DNA from: Lota lota
Lineage: Eukaryota > Chordata > Actinopteri > Gadiformes > Lotidae
Reading direction: 5' to 3'
NCBI GenBank assembly: GCA_026745465.1
Contig: JACYXH010000341.1
Span: forward strand, 1 to 64,000
DNA: 64,000 nucleotides
Shown here: one piece after another, positions 33,901-45,761 of the stretch
Layout: each line of letters starts with the position of its first letter
How positions within the stretch are numbered: the first letter of the stretch is position 1
The notes under the pieces: model-generated
What the model was told of the DNA's origin: nothing
The model's database searches: none
The model's input: only the letters and a program-made list of their open reading frames with translations
Made by a program: the position numbers and the translations under genes

Positions 33901-36270
33901 TGTTATATGTTATGTAACTCTGGCCAGCTGAAGTGAGGGTTAGGGTTAGGGGTTGCTGTCCTGTTAACTGCTAGTATGTTATGGATGTTATATGTTATGT
34001 AACTCTGGCCAGCTGATGTGAGGGTTAGGGTTAGGGGTTGCTGTCCTGTTAACCTCTTGTATGTTATGTATGTTATATGTTATGTAACTCTGGCCAGCTG
34101 ATATGAGCTGAGGAGTTGTCATTAGTGTAGACATGGTGATGAGGCTCTAGCCGTGCTGTGATCTGAATATAATGCACACCTCACCACTAGAACATCACTG
34201 GCTGTGGTATAGTGATTCATATGGAACATTAAAGATGTCCTTTATTAACATCACATTAGTTTGGTGTAAGTGCTGCTCATGTCCAATGCATTTCTGTTGC
34301 TCTTTTCCCTGCTGACAAAACACTCCCTGGTTCTACACAATGTTAGAACTTGTGAAGAAATGGTCTTAGCGTACCAAACACAGCGGACTTCTCCTGACTC
34401 TAACCGAACGATATCTCATTTGAGTTGTAGCTGTTGAGAAAGGAGCATTTGTTTAAGACCCTGTTTCACATCCAATTGAAGGAATAATAAAGTGTGTGTG
34501 TGTGTGTGTGTGTGCAGGTTGTCTGGCTGCCTGGTCACACAGGAAGGCTGTGCTTTTCTGGCCTCAGCTCTGAGCTCCAACCCCTCCCATCTGAGAGAGC
34601 TGGACCTGAGCTACAATCACCCAGGAGACTCAGGAGTTACGCTGCTCTCTGCTGGACTGGAGGATCCACGCTGGAGACTGGACACTCTCAGGTATGGGGA
34701 GGACAGCTCACCACTCAGGGACAATGTCTCCTACAAGGATTCAACCAGCTGCTAGATGAAGTGGTTTGAAAACACAGCTGGAACTCATGTTGTGTAGAAG
34801 TGATGAGACATCAGATGATGAAGGTGAATGTTTCAACATGCTGCTCTCACTTTGTTTCCCCCCCAGTGTGGAGCACGGTGGAGTGTGGAGGCTGAAACCA
34901 GCTCTAAAGAAGTGTAAGTGTCTAGTTTAGTTAGATTCAACACACACTAACTATTGAGATGGAAAGTCCATCCACACAGCAGGAGGTGACGTCCATTCAT
35001 TCAGATGTGTACTTGTGTATACGTATGTATAGCTATGTGTCCGTGTGTTTATGTATGTCTAGTATGTACGTGTATGTATGAGTACATGTCTATGTATATA
35101 TAGTATGTACTTGTATGTACTTGTATCTATGAGTACATGTCTATGTATATATAGTATGTATGAACCAGTTCTATGGCTCCAACAGTTAATTTCCAGCCTG
35201 TATGTGAGCTCAGCTTGTTCAGTCTGTTGTTCACACAGGTGTCCCTTTGAAGGTTGAGTGTAATGTATGTGTATTGGGAAATCCAAAAGTTTAATATCTT
35301 GAAAGCTATTACAAGTATTGCTTAGATATGTCATATGCATAATTAGCTCATCATGCTGAACATTTCGATGTATGTAGTGTAAATATTGAGGCAGTAAATG
35401 CAGTGTATACATTTTCCTTGGTTTCAATGTTTTGATTGGGACAGCCACACACACACATGGGATTTCCAATTAACTTTAACTTTAATTATCTTAAAAACTA
35501 CATGTACTATTGCTTAAATAATCTATAGCATATGATTCCACTATAGTACCTATCATAATAAAAAGAAATTGTCTTTCTATGTTAATGTTTGAAGAGTAGA
35601 AAGTGACCAAACTGTTTCTGAAAGAGAATTAAAAAGTAGTATGCAAGAGAACAGTACTAGTGATGATGATGAAGAATGGTTCAGCAGCTAATCATGTCTT
35701 GTTCTCTCGTCAGATGCCTGTGAACTCACACTGGACCCAAACACAGCCCACAGACAACTCTCTCTGTCTGGGGACAACAGAAAGGTGGCGCTGGTTAGAG
35801 AGGAGCAGTCGTATCCTGATCACCCAGAGAGATTTGACTCCTGGGACCAGGTGTTGTGTAGAGTGGGTCTGACTGGACACTGTTACTGGGAGGTAGAGTG
35901 GGAAGGAGGTGTTAATATCGGAGTGACATACAGAGGAATCACAAGGAGAGGAGGGGGTTATGACAGCAGGCTTGGAAGGAACAACAATTCCTGGAGTCTT
36001 GATTGTTATGATGATGTTAGTTACTCTGCCTGGTACAACGATAGCATAACAGTCATACGTCTCCCCCCCGCTGGCTCTAACAGAGTAGGAGTGTATCTGG
36101 ACCGGCCTGCTGGCACTCTGTCCTTCTACAGAGTGTCCCCAGATGTAGGAGGGTCCTCAGACACACTGACACACATCCACACCTTCCAGTCCACCTTCAC
36201 CCAGGGGGACCTCCTCCCTGCGTTTGGGTTATGGAGGTATGGTGCCTCAGTGTCTCTGTGTCGGTTGTAG
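20521..36270 (+). CDS. NLR-C receptor with C-terminal B30.2 (1173 aa)
   Basis: Eleven coding exons, all GT-AG and in phase: 20521-20603, 20732-20848, 21322-21438, 21921-21990, 22180-22402, 23071-24856, 26321-26494, 33188-33361, 34518-34691, 34867-34913 and 35714-36270 (TAG). The start MNEEREEGG follows an acceptor at 20506. Exons 2 and 3 are tandem copies encoding a 39-residue N-terminal repeat (SPEQQERAD...SREER). Exon 6 encodes FISNA (about 204-285) and NACHT: Walker A GVAGIGKT at 301-308 and Walker B-type [11 protein letters not shown]. Three 58-residue LRR exons (about 799-973, motif LRELDLS) and a 16-residue linker lead to a PRY-SPRY domain (989-1173: [34 protein letters not shown]). This is the fish-specific NLR-C (NLRC3-like) architecture: a cytosolic sensor thought to oligomerise through NACHT. 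There is no CARD or PYD. Intron 7 (6.7 kb) hosts Tc1 and Gypsy insertions. Confidence 0.93.
20885..21065. mobile_element. Possible DNA-transposon fragment in NLR intron
   Basis: Between the two duplicated N-terminal exons lies a GC-richer piece containing AATCTGATCTTTCC and GATCCTGAATCCGATAC, a motif set I associate with dispersed fish DNA-transposon (hAT-like) remnants. No terminal repeats or target duplication were found. The intron after exon 3 lacks it. Confidence 0.25.
24860..25170. repeat. Tandem repeat spanning the start of NLR intron 6
   Basis: Four to five units of about 75-80 bp, each carrying GTAGGTTCACTAATAACATG or a variant. The unit includes the donor context of exon 6 (TCTGTAGGTTCACTAATAAC), so donor-like sequences recur downstream near 24947, 25037 and 25125. 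The minus-strand gene has the equivalent array at about 62040-62387. Confidence 0.75.
25509..25690 (+). mobile_element. hAT-like non-autonomous element
   Basis: It begins CAGAGGTGGGTAGAGTAGCC and continues with ACTCAAGTAAAATTACTG and GTACTGAGTAACTGTTGAG, the pattern of a widespread short fish element with CAGAGGTGGG-type ends. No clear right terminus or target duplication is seen. Related ACTCAAGTA-rich copies occur inside the three NLR 3' flanks (about 17600, 36800 reversed, 55160). Confidence 0.5.
25870..26030 (-). other. Short copy of the promoter-like intron insert
   Basis: TTTGACGGTTAAATGAG through CGCCTTAGCATCCTCTGAAC is the reverse complement of about 61128-61256 in the second NLR gene. 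Here the segment ends abruptly, and about 430 bp found in the other copy is missing. It lies in intron 6. Confidence 0.7.
27107..28687 (+). mobile_element. Tc1-like transposon, copy 1
   Basis: A 1581-bp element with terminal inverted repeats starting CACTGCTCAAAAAAATAAAG and ending GAGCAGTT, flanked by TA. The transposase frame runs from ATG 27404 (MRRSLQPTQ) to 28429. It has a helix-turn-helix N-terminus ([20 protein letters not shown]) and a DD34E core: TDESRF, QDNARPH and DLNPIEH, 34 residues apart for the last pair. The frame is interrupted by a TGA at 27983-27985 in the motif SVMVxGGISLGG, where the family has Trp. It sits in sense orientation in intron 7 of NLR gene 1. Non-autonomous as it stands. 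Confidence 0.95.
29246..31981 (-). mobile_element. Ty3/Gypsy fossil, chromodomain type, much reduced
   Basis: The element lies on the minus strand with ends TGTTAC...GTAACA and a 5-bp target duplication AAAGC (29241-29245 and 31982-31986). The downstream LTR is 29246-29769. A matching upstream LTR portion is 31778-31981, with only two differences over about 204 aligned bases, so insertion was recent. Next to the downstream LTR is a purine-rich tract and an integrase-type chromodomain (motif [22 protein letters not shown] at about 29900-30010). Most of the interior is tandem repeat DNA, and most of the gag-pol coding region is absent. Broken, with several breaks. It sits antisense in intron 7 of NLR gene 1. 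Confidence 0.85.
30090..31716 (-). repeat. Pro/Gln-type minisatellite inside the Gypsy fossil
   Basis: At least three families lie end to end: units of about 54-60 bp with GGGCTTGGGACCAGGAGGC (30090-30700), shorter 30-48 bp units (30700-31420) and a 33-bp unit with GAGACTGCGGCTGCAGCGG (31423-31716, about nine copies). Read on the minus strand the units encode PPGPKPQ-like repeats, and long frames stay open on both strands. These are consequences of the repeat, not separate genes. Confidence 0.85.
31987..33187. other. Remainder of NLR intron 7
   Basis: No gene recognised. A direct triplication of about 20 bp (GGTGGTGGGCTGTGTCTATA) lies at 32939-33000. The flanks of the Gypsy insertion (28690-29240 and 31987-33100) are GC-richer than the other introns and may be older unrecognised element sequence. 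Confidence 0.4.
33655..34110. repeat. Intronic minisatellite with telomere-like motif
   Basis: Five units of about 75-88 bp, each containing GAGGGTTAGGGTTAGGGGT followed by TGCTGTCCTGTTAACTGCTA and a TATGTTATGTATGTTATATG tract. Only two or three TTAGGG-like units occur per repeat, so it is interstitial rather than a telomere. The second NLR gene carries the same array at 58033-58680 with seven units. Confidence 0.9.
35040..35165. repeat. TACGTGTATG/TATGAGTACATG repeat in NLR intron 10
   Basis: Short tandem units built from TGTATGAGTACATGTCTATG. The counterpart in the second NLR gene (56905-57120, reversed) is longer, with about five to six units. Confidence 0.8.
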
Positions 36271-36273
36271 AAA

Positions 36274-36316
<43 letters not shown>

Positions 36317-37080
36317 TTTAATAACTTTAAATAGACTTTTAAGAGTAGTTTTAATGTAACATACTTACTTACTCAGTCTATGAGAGAGAGTTCTTGTGGC
36401 TGTATTTGCCTTCATTTATGTTATTTTGTAAATATTTAATGTGTTAAAACACACACATAGCACACACACAGTACACACACATAAATACACAAATAAGTTA
36501 TATTTTCTTTCATTTACTTCCGTAACTTTTTACATTTTGTAATGCAACATACTTTTCGCTTTTACTCAAGTCTATTTGTGAATTAAAAATGGAGGTGAGA
36601 GATTTATTGTGGCTGTATTTTGCTTCATGTTATTTTGTAGAGATTTAATGTGTTATTGTGTGTTTTATTTGAAGGGATACATGCTATTTTATCTTGTATT
36701 ATTACTATTAAACAAGCATATACAATGTAATATTTGTCTATTTATGTTCATCTTGCTCTGCTTACTACAACAATAAATCATTTGGTATGAAGCAACTTAG
36801 TACTTGAGTAGTCTTTTCACTAGATACTTTCTTACTCTTCCTCAAGTCATTATCTGATGACTACTCTTACTTCTGAGTTATTACTTTAAATACATAAATG
36901 TAGGCTGTTATAAATAAGAGTATGTTGACAGTGTTCATTATTCTCTAATTATGCAATCTACAATGTCTTATTACCAATATAAACACTTAACTTGTTCTGT
37001 CTTAGTGTGTCTTCTATGATCTAAAACTTAGTAACCTATGCTATTTAGTCAACATTACTAGAATAATCACAATGCAAAAA
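36271..37080 (+). repeat. 3' flank of NLR gene 1 (inverted-duplication arm)
   Basis: This begins with (CA)n right after the stop codon. It is the reverse complement of 54980-55765 and of 17400-18178, with the ACTCAAGTA-type element near 36800. Candidate poly(A) motifs are present (AATAAA near 36772). The homology stops at a run of A near 37070. Confidence 0.8.
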
Positions 37081-37309
37081 AAAACTACTATAGAAGCCTA
37101 ATTATAAAGTGTAACAAAGGTTTAATAAAGCTCAACAGCTTTATTCTTAATTATCCGTTTGTTAACTATATAAGCCTAATCATACAGGGTAAAATATTGT
37201 CCAATGTCCAGTCTTTACACCAAGACTAATCTGAACCAAATCTATTTCAATCAGCTATTTTGTTTTGAAGAGAATATCGTCCAACTAACATCACCACGGT
37301 TCACTTATA

Positions 37310-37655
37310 TTAAACCTTTATTATCCTTTATAATTAGGCTTATATAGTTATAGGAACCAACGAATAATAAAGAATAAAGCTGTTGAGAACTCTTTGTTAA
37401 GCCTTCATTACCCTTTATAATTAGGCTTATATAGTTGTAGGAACCAACGAATAATAAAGAATAAAGCTGTTGAGAACTCTTCTATTAAACCTTCATTACC
37501 CTTTATAATTAGGCTTATATACTTATAGGAACCAACGAATAATAAAGAATAAAGCTGTTGAGAACTCTTCTATTAAAACTTCGCTACCCTTTATAATTAG
37601 GATGATATAGTTATAGGAACCAACGAATAATAAAGAATAAAGCTGTTGAGAACTC
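37310..37655. repeat. 101-bp tandem array near the inversion centre
   Basis: About three and a half units containing CCTTTATAATTAGGCTTATA and GAACCAACGAATAATAAAG. The same unit occurs at 54470-54750 in the same orientation. 37185-37320 is also the reverse complement of 53150-53290, so inverted and direct repeats are interleaved here. Confidence 0.85.
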
Positions 37656-37812
37656 TAGCCATACTCTTGGTGCATGGCGATGCGTCTCATACACAACGCA
37701 CAGATTATTGTATTTGTATAGGTCTATATTCAAACAGTTTGAGAGACAACGTCTCTCCAGACAGCATCTAGTTTTTTTTTCTGCATTATGTTATTATTCT
37801 AGTAACGTTGAC

Positions 37813-40800
37813 TGTTGGAGCCATAATATATATATGGGTGTTTATACATTTTGTTGTAAAAACAAACAAAGATTATTTTTTGTATTTTTCTATTTTGTTT
37901 CTAAATTGTTGGATTTGGTTTATGTACTTCGTGTCTGGAGAAATTACTTTGATTGGTTGCTAGACTACGGCAATCTCCGCCTCCTCCTAGTTTGGTCACC
38001 TTCACAGGTGTAAGGAGCAGCTGGAGGACAGCTTGAAAAGTTATTTTTGTTTGAGTAAGAGAGGTGGACAAAGAAACAGTTTAGTGAACGTAGTTTATTT
38101 ATAATCATTTATTTTAGTAAACGTTTAATTATTTGGTAGAAAGTCAACCACAGAGAATTTATTTTGACCCAATAAATGAGGCATTATTTGAATGAAACTA
38201 AAGGATCTCCACGAGCGCTTATTTTCCCCCTACGAGTCACAATCCATCTCAAAAAAGGCGACTAAGGAAATTAGATAGTGAAGAAGTCGCCATAACAAGT
38301 CACTAAACTTTCTTAAAGACTAAGAAGTAAAGGATAAATTCTGTGAATCCTGCCGATGATACGTCTACGGAGAAAACAGCCGGAGGGCCGTGAGTAAAAT
38401 CAGCTGATCGAATCGAAATAAAGGAATGAAAGCGCCGCAGCCAGTGAGTGTGCTGGATTGACATGCTGGACGAGATATGAACTGTAAATAAATGATTAAC
38501 AAAGTATTAAATGACGGTTGAAGGATACCAGAGAATAATAAGGACCGGTGATTAAAACGTGATTGATCTGTAACAATGACGGAAATTCCAGAGACCGCAG
38601 CTGAGGCTGAGGAGTTGTTGAAATCCCGCATTGCAACACGGCGGGCCAGACTGGGAGTGTGTACACGAAGGATAAATGAAATTAAAGATCTGATGGTGGA
38701 TGATGGAAATATTGATGAACTTAATGACTGTTTTGAAACATTCAAAGGTGCTGTGGATGACTTAAAAAATGCCCATCAATCTGTGCAAAACCTCTTATCT
38801 AAGGAGGAAAAGGAAACGGATCATACTGACTGGTATGAACCCAGAATGACTAACCTGAATTATTTCATGAAAGAGGTTGAGAACACATTGCACAATTAAA
38901 TGTTGGACCATTGGACAATATTTCAAATGTGTCACACAAATCAAGGAAGTCAAGAGGCTCTGCCTCCTCCTCAGAGTTTAAGAAAGCCAAGGCGGAAAGG
39001 GCAGCTCTGCTGGTTCGTGCTGCTGCACTGAAAGACAAACAAGCACTACAACTGGAAGAAGTAAGGCTGAAAACTAAACTAGAGCAAATGGAGCTGGAAG
39101 CGGAAATAGCAGCATCAACCGCCAAAATAAATGTCCTTCAAAACGAAGAAGAGGATTTGGATGGCAAATCTCAAGAAGATGATATGAATGAATATTATGA
39201 TCATAAACAAGGCCTGGAAGCTACGGCTACTGAAGAGGAATTTATGCAACTGGGTGCTATACCAAAGACCCCACTTCAGAGAGCAGTTTTTAGCGACCTT
39301 CAGCCCACAGGAAGCTCTAATAGGCATGCAGAGCTCAGAGAGCACAACCACAGTGAGCTGATCAATCAGGAAATAGATCACAGTGCTCATGAAAACGTGA
39401 ATATGGTTATTCAAAGGCAAAGTGACATTGCTGAACTTATTATTTCACAACACAAACTGGCTCTACTACCTGCGAGGGAGATTGCAGTGTTTGATGGAAA
39501 CGCGCTAACATATCAGTCTTTCATCCATGCATTTGAACACTTGATTGAAGAAAAAACTAAAAATAATCAGGATAGACTATTACCTTGAACAATTTACCAC
39601 TGGTCTGCCAAGAGATCTGGTTCGCAGCTGTTTACATATGGAAGCAAACAGAGGCTATGCTGAAGCTAAAAGGCTTTTAAAGGAACATTTTGGGAACGAA
39701 ATGAAAATCTCTGGAGCTTACTTGGAAAAGGCCTTGAAATGGACAGCAATTAAAGCTGAGGATGGGAAAGCACTGCACACTTATGCAATGTATTTAAGAG
39801 GATGCTGTAATGTGATGCAGGATTTACAGTACATGGATGAACTTGGTATCCCATCAAACTTGAGGCGGATTGCATCTCAACTGCCGTACAAACTCAGGGA
39901 AAAATGGCGAACAATAGCCTATGAGACCCAACAGAAAACTGGAAGAAGAGTTCAATTCCAACACCTAGTGGAATTTATTGAAAAACAAGCTAAAATGCTA
40001 TTGGACCCATTGTTTGGAGACATTCAAGACCAAATATCTGCTAAAAAGGTTTTCCCAAAGAGCAGAACTACTGAACTAAAGGGGTCAAAGGGCAGAGATA
40101 GCAGCTTTGTGACTTCAGTGGCAGTGAATACTGACAATAGAGACTGCACTGTTAAACAACCTTCAATGCAACAACAGCGTCACGCTTGGCCCAGTGTTAC
40201 TGTCTTATGTGGATTCTGTCAAGGAAAACATGCCGTGACTGACTGCTCACAATTCAAAACCCAGCTACATGGAAAAAAAGATTGATTTCTTGAGAAGTAA
40301 TGGTTACTGCTTTGGTTGCCTAATGAAAGGACATTGAAGCAAAAATTGCAAAAGAAGAGAAACATGTCAGGTTTGTCAAAAGAGACATCCAACTGTGCTC
40401 CACATTCAAACCACAAAGGCCCCAAATCAAGAAAATCAACTAAATGAGACAGGTGAAATGTCAATAAGTAGCGCTCTTGTTTCAGCGAATGATGCAACTG
40501 GGGCCGGGAAGGACTGTGCACTTTCTATAGTTCCAGTTCGAGTCAAGGTGGCGAAGGGGAGCAAGTTTATACTCACACATGCATTCCTTGATCCAGGCAG
40601 CACAGCAACCTTCTGTACAGAGAACCTTATGAACCAACTGAATGCTAACGGACGCAAAACAGAGATTCTTTTGCGAACAATGGGACAAGAAAACCCCACA
40701 AAAACCTACGAGGTCACAGGACTGGAAGTTGGCCATTTGGAGGGTGGCACATATTTGGACCTGCCAAAGGTTTACACCCAGAACAAAATACCTGTATCAA

Positions 40801-43800
40801 AAGAGAATATCGTAACCACTGCGGATCTGAAAAAATGGCCTCATCTCAGTAAGATCCATCTAAATGAAATTGATGCTGATATTGAACTTCTTATTGGAAC
40901 TGATGTCCCGAGAGCAATGGAACCTTGGCGTGTTATCAACAGTCAAAACAATGGACCATATGCAGTCAAAACCTTATTAGGATGGGTGGTAAATGGACCA
41001 CTTAAGACTGGCACCATTGCAGAACACTCTGGACCCATTGCAGTGTCAGCCAACCGGATCTCTGTTGTTGAGCTGAACGATCTTCTCATCAAACAATATA
41101 ACCAGGATTTCTTAGAAAATAAGTATGATGAAAGAAAAGAGATGTCAATTGAGGACAAAAGGTTTAGGGATATTGTGTCAAGTTCAATAACCCTGAAAGA
41201 TGGTCACTATAACTTACCCTTACCTTTTCGGGACAAAGAAAAAGTTATGTCTGACAACTTTGAAATGCTGCACAGCGTACACTCAACTTGATGAATAAAT
41301 TCAAGAATGATTCTGCCTACACCGCAGAATATAAAGACTTCATGAATGATGTACTGAATAAAGGTTATGCAGAGAAGGTACCACGGGAGCAGCTTAACCG
41401 AGGTGATGGACATGTTTGGTATATACCACATCATGGTGTTTACCACAAGCAAAAGCTCAAGCTTAGAGTGGTGTTTGACTGTACCTCCTTTTACCGAGGT
41501 ACATCCTTGAACAAAGAACTCCTCCAAGGTCCTGACTTAACGAACACCCTCATTGGAGTTTTACTAAGGTTTCGTCATGAACAAATTGCGGTCATGGCGG
41601 ACATCAAGGCAATGTTCTATCAAGTGCAGGTGGATGAAAATCACAGGGACTTCTTAAGATTTTTGTGGTGGCCTAATGGTGATATCAGCCAACCTTTTGA
41701 GGTCTACAGAATGAAAGTCCACCTTTTTGGTGTTGTGTCCTCTCCGAGCATTGCTAACCTTGCCCTGCGCCAAACTGCTGAAGACAACCATGATAAATAT
41801 GACAAGGAGGTCATTAACACAATTAAATCCAACTTTTATGTTGATGATTGCCTCAAGTCTGTGGCAACAGTGGACCAGGCCATTAAGCTCATAAAAGATC
41901 TTGCAGACGTCTGCAACCAGGGAGGTTTCACATTGACCAAGTGGATCAGTAATAATTGTGAAGTCATGGCAACTATTCCTGAGCATCACAAAGCCAAACA
42001 AGTAAAGGAACTGGATTTGGATAAAGAAAAGATGAAGGAAGAAACCCCAATTGAGAGGGCTCTTGGAATCCAATGGAACACTGACTGTGATACTTTTGCC
42101 TTTAAAGTGGCTGTAAAGAGTCGGCCTGCTACAAGAAGAGGTATTCTCTCCACAGTAAGCTCAATTTACGATCCATTGGGTTTCCTTTCCCCCTTTATCC
42201 TTAAGGACAAACAAATCCCCCAGGAGCTGTGTAGGTCAAAATGTGGATGGGATCAAGTTATCTCAGATGAACTTAAAAGGCCCTGGCAGAGATGGCTTGA
42301 AGAGGTGAATCAGCTGAGTGGATTTCAGGTGGAAAGGTGTATAAAACCTGAAAACTTTGGCCCTGTTAGGGCAGCTGAACTTCATCATTTTTGTGACGCA
42401 AGTGAGTCCGGCTATGGCACAGCAAGCTATGTTAGATTCACAAATTATCAGGACAACATCCATGTGGCCTTCGTATTCGGGAAATCCAGAGTAGCTCCCT
42501 TCAAGCAAATCACAATACCTAGACTTGAGATTGCAGCGGCTACACTGGCTGTAAAAGCGGATCGGATGCTAAGAAAGGAACTGCACCTACCACTCCAGGA
42601 CTCAACTTTCTGGACAGATAGCACATCTGTATTGAAATACATCCATAATCAAACCAAACGATTTCATACATTTGTGACGAACAGGATTGCGGTAATCCAT
42701 GACCTCTCCCGCACAACCCAATGGAAGCATGTGAATTCAAGAGACAATCCAGCTGAAGATGCATCACGTGGTTTGCAGCTGGACTCCTTCTTACGGTCAA
42801 GATGGCTAAAAGGTCCTGGATTCTTGGAAGAAACTAAGAGGGAGTGGCCAAACACTTCACAAAATCCAGGGGAAATCCCACCGGATGATCCTGAGGTAAA
42901 AAAGAGTATCCCAGTTAACAGTGTAAGTGTTGAGAACAAAGACCCAACTAGCTCATTTATTGAGAGCTATTCATCGTGGAACAGCCTGAAGAGAGCTGCA
43001 GCTTGGATATTGAAGATGAGAACACTACTTCGACTGCTAAGTCAAAGAAGGAAAACTTGCCTGAAGGATGGGTCTGGACAGTATCAGACACCCAACACAT
43101 CTCTAAAGGAAAGAATGAAACATCTTGAAGCCGATGGAAAGCGAGATTTATCTGTGGAAGACATGAAAGAAGTAGAAAAGTCTATCATTTGCTTTGAGCA
43201 AAGACGATACTTCAGTTATGAACTCACTCAACTGAAGAAAGGAAAACCGCTCGGTTAAAAGGCCCCATCTACAAACTAGATCCATTCATTGATGAAGGCA
43301 TTTTGAGAGTGGGAGGTCGGATAAACAAGACAGCAATGCCAGTGGAACAAAATAATCCGATCATCCTACCTAAAGGCTCTTATGCATCGTACTTGATTCT
43401 ACGACATATCCATTTCCAAGTTGGACATTCTGGAAGAAGCCATATGTTATCCAGGTTGAGACAAAGATTTTGGCTTCCTCATGCAAACACTCTATGCAGA
43501 AAAATCATCAGAGACTGCATTTTCTGAAGACGCATGCAGGCAAAATCTGGAGAACAGAAGATGGCAGATCTACCTGGAGCTCGGGTGTATCCTGACCTTC
43601 CACCTTTTAGTCATGTAGGCATTGACTACTTCGGTCCCATAGAGGTGAAGAGGGGCCGGTCTCAAGCGATAATGCCACCAGGACTTTTTGAAAAGAGAGA
43701 TCTTTACTCAAGGAGAAGATGGAGACAAGCACAATATCTAGCAGAGCTATTCTGGAAGCGATGGACAAGGGAGTATCTTCCAATCATGCAGCAAAGAAGC

Positions 43801-44080
43801 AAGTGGAACAGCACAAAGCGGAATCTTCGTCCTGAGGATCTTGTCATCATCGTAGACAACACGGCACCGAGGAACTCATGGCTCATGGGCCGTGTTGTTA
43901 AGACTTTCCCAGACTCCAAAGGATTTGTTAGAAGTGTTCTAGTTAAAACTAAGACTAACATCCTTCAACGGCCTATCGATAGACTCTGTCTGCTCATGGA
44001 GGCAGTAGACTAAACTGATGAATTTGTAATTGTTTTTGCTAGAGCAGCAACAATTAGGGGCCGGAGTGTTGGAGCCATAA
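37813..44080 (+). mobile_element. BEL/Pao retrotransposon fossil
   Basis: The 5' LTR starts TGTTGGAGCCATAATA at 37813. The same start recurs at 44067 after a purine-rich tract, marking the 3' LTR, which is interrupted almost at once by Tc1 copy 2. In order the interior shows a gag-like region (about 38576-40290, ending in a zinc-knuckle-like CGFCQGKH), an aspartic-protease region (about 40500-41290), reverse transcriptase with the YVDD motif (about 41450-42100), RNase H (about 42350-42750) and integrase-type sequence (about 43300-44013). The family is recognised from this order and from the YVDDCL motif. It is broken, with about five breaks, but long frames remain, so it is not ancient. The insertion site is TTCTAGTAACGTTGAC, the sequence shared by the NLR 3' flanks. 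Confidence 0.88.
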
Positions 44081-44082
44081 TA

Positions 44083-45663
44083 CACTGCTCAAAAGAATAA
44101 AGGGAACACTTAAACTACACAATGTAACTCCAAGTCAATCACACTTCTGTGAAATCAAACTGTCCACTTAGGAAGCAACACTGATTGACAGTAAATTTAA
44201 CATGCTGTTGTGCAAATGGAATAGACAACAAGTGGAAATTATAGGCAATTAGCAAGACACCCCCAATAAAGGAGTGGTTCTGCAGGTGGTGACCACAGAC
44301 CACTTCTCAGTTCCTATGCTTCCTGGCTGATGTTTTGGTCACTTTTGAATGCTGGCGGTGCTTTCACTCTAGTGGTAGCATGAGACGGAGTCTACAACCC
44401 ACACAAGTGGCTCAGGTAGTGCAGCTCATCCAGGATGGCACATCAATGCGAGCTGTGGCAAGAAGGTTTGCTGTGTCTGTCAGCGTAGTGTCCAGAGCAT
44501 GGAGGCGCTACCAGGAGACAGGCCAGTACATCAGGAGACATGGAGGAGGCCGTAGGAGGGCAACAACCCAGCAGCAGGACCGCTACCTCCGCCTTTGTGC
44601 AAGGAGGAGCAGGAGGAGCACTGCCAGAGCCCTGCAAAATGACCTCCAGCAGGCCACAAATGTGCATGTGTCTGCTCAAACGGTCAGAAACAGACTCCAT
44701 GAGGGTGGTATGAGGCCCCGACGTCCACAGGTGGGGGTTGTGCTTACAGCCCAACACCGTGCAGGACGTTTGGCATTTGCCAGAGAACACCAAGATTGGC
44801 AAATTCGCCACTGGCACCCTGTGCTCTTCACAGATGAAAGCAGGTTCACACTGAGCACATGTGACAGACGTGACAGAGTCTGGAGACGCCGTGGAGAACG
44901 TTCTGCTGCCTGCAACATCCTCCAGCATGACCGGTTTGGCGGTGGGTCAGTCATGGTGTGAGGTGGCATTTCTTTGGGGGGCCGCACAGCCCTCCATGTG
45001 CTCGCCAGAGGTAGCCTGACTGCCATTAGGTACCGAGATGAGATCCTCAGACCCCTTGTGAGACCATATGCTGGTGCGGTTGGCCCTGGGTTCCTCCTAA
45101 TGCAAGACAATGCTAGACCTCATGTGGCTGGAGTGTGTCAGCAGTTCCTGCAAGAGGAAGGCATTGATGCTATGGACTGGCCCGCCCGTTCCCCAGACCT
45201 GAATCCAATTGAGCACATCTGGGACATCATGTCTCGCTCCATCCACCAACGCCACGTTGCACCACAGACTGTCCAGGAGTTGGCAGATGCTTTAGTCCAG
45301 GTCTGGGAGGAGATCCCTCAGGAGACCATCCGCCACCTCATCAGGAGCATGCCCAGGCGTTGTAGGGAGGTCATACAGGCACGTGGAGGCCACACACACT
45401 ACTGAGCCTCATTTTGACTTGTTTTAAGGACATTACATCAAAGTTCGATCAGCCTGTAGTGTGGTTTTCCATTTTAATTTTGAGTGTGACTCCAAATCCA
45501 GACCTCCATGGGTTGATAAATTTGATTTCCATTGATAATCTTTGTGTGATTTTGTTGTCAGCCCATTCAACTATGTAAAGAAAAACGTTTTTAAGAAGAT
45601 TATTTCATTCATTCAGATCTAGGATGTGTTATTTTAGTGTTCCCTTTATTTTTTTGAGCAGTC
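44083..45663 (+). mobile_element. Tc1-like transposon, copy 2
   Basis: It is 1581 bp, the same length as copy 1 at 27107-28687 and nearly identical, with ends CACTGCTCAAAAGAATAAAG and GAGCAGTC and flanking TA. The transposase frame runs from ATG 44380 to 45405 with TDESRF, QDNARPH and DLNPIEH at DD34E spacing. The same codon as in copy 1 is TGA (44959-44961). The left end is inside the BEL 3' LTR; the DNA on the right does not continue that LTR. Confidence 0.95.
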
Positions 45664-45761
45664 TATTATATGGCATACAAAGCATTCTTGATAAAGTTCA
45701 ATCACTTTCTTTGTCTTGGCCAATTTTGATTTATAATTGTCAGGGATGAACTGGTGTACAT

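Noticed and set aside
33655-34110. Telomere
   Set aside because: Only two or three TTAGGG-like units per 75-88 bp repeat, inside an intron and matched in the paralogue; interstitial only.
44443-45663. Tc1 copy 2 as a segmental duplicate of copy 1 with its flanks
   Set aside because: Flanking sequences beyond the TA dinucleotides do not match, so it is an independent insertion.
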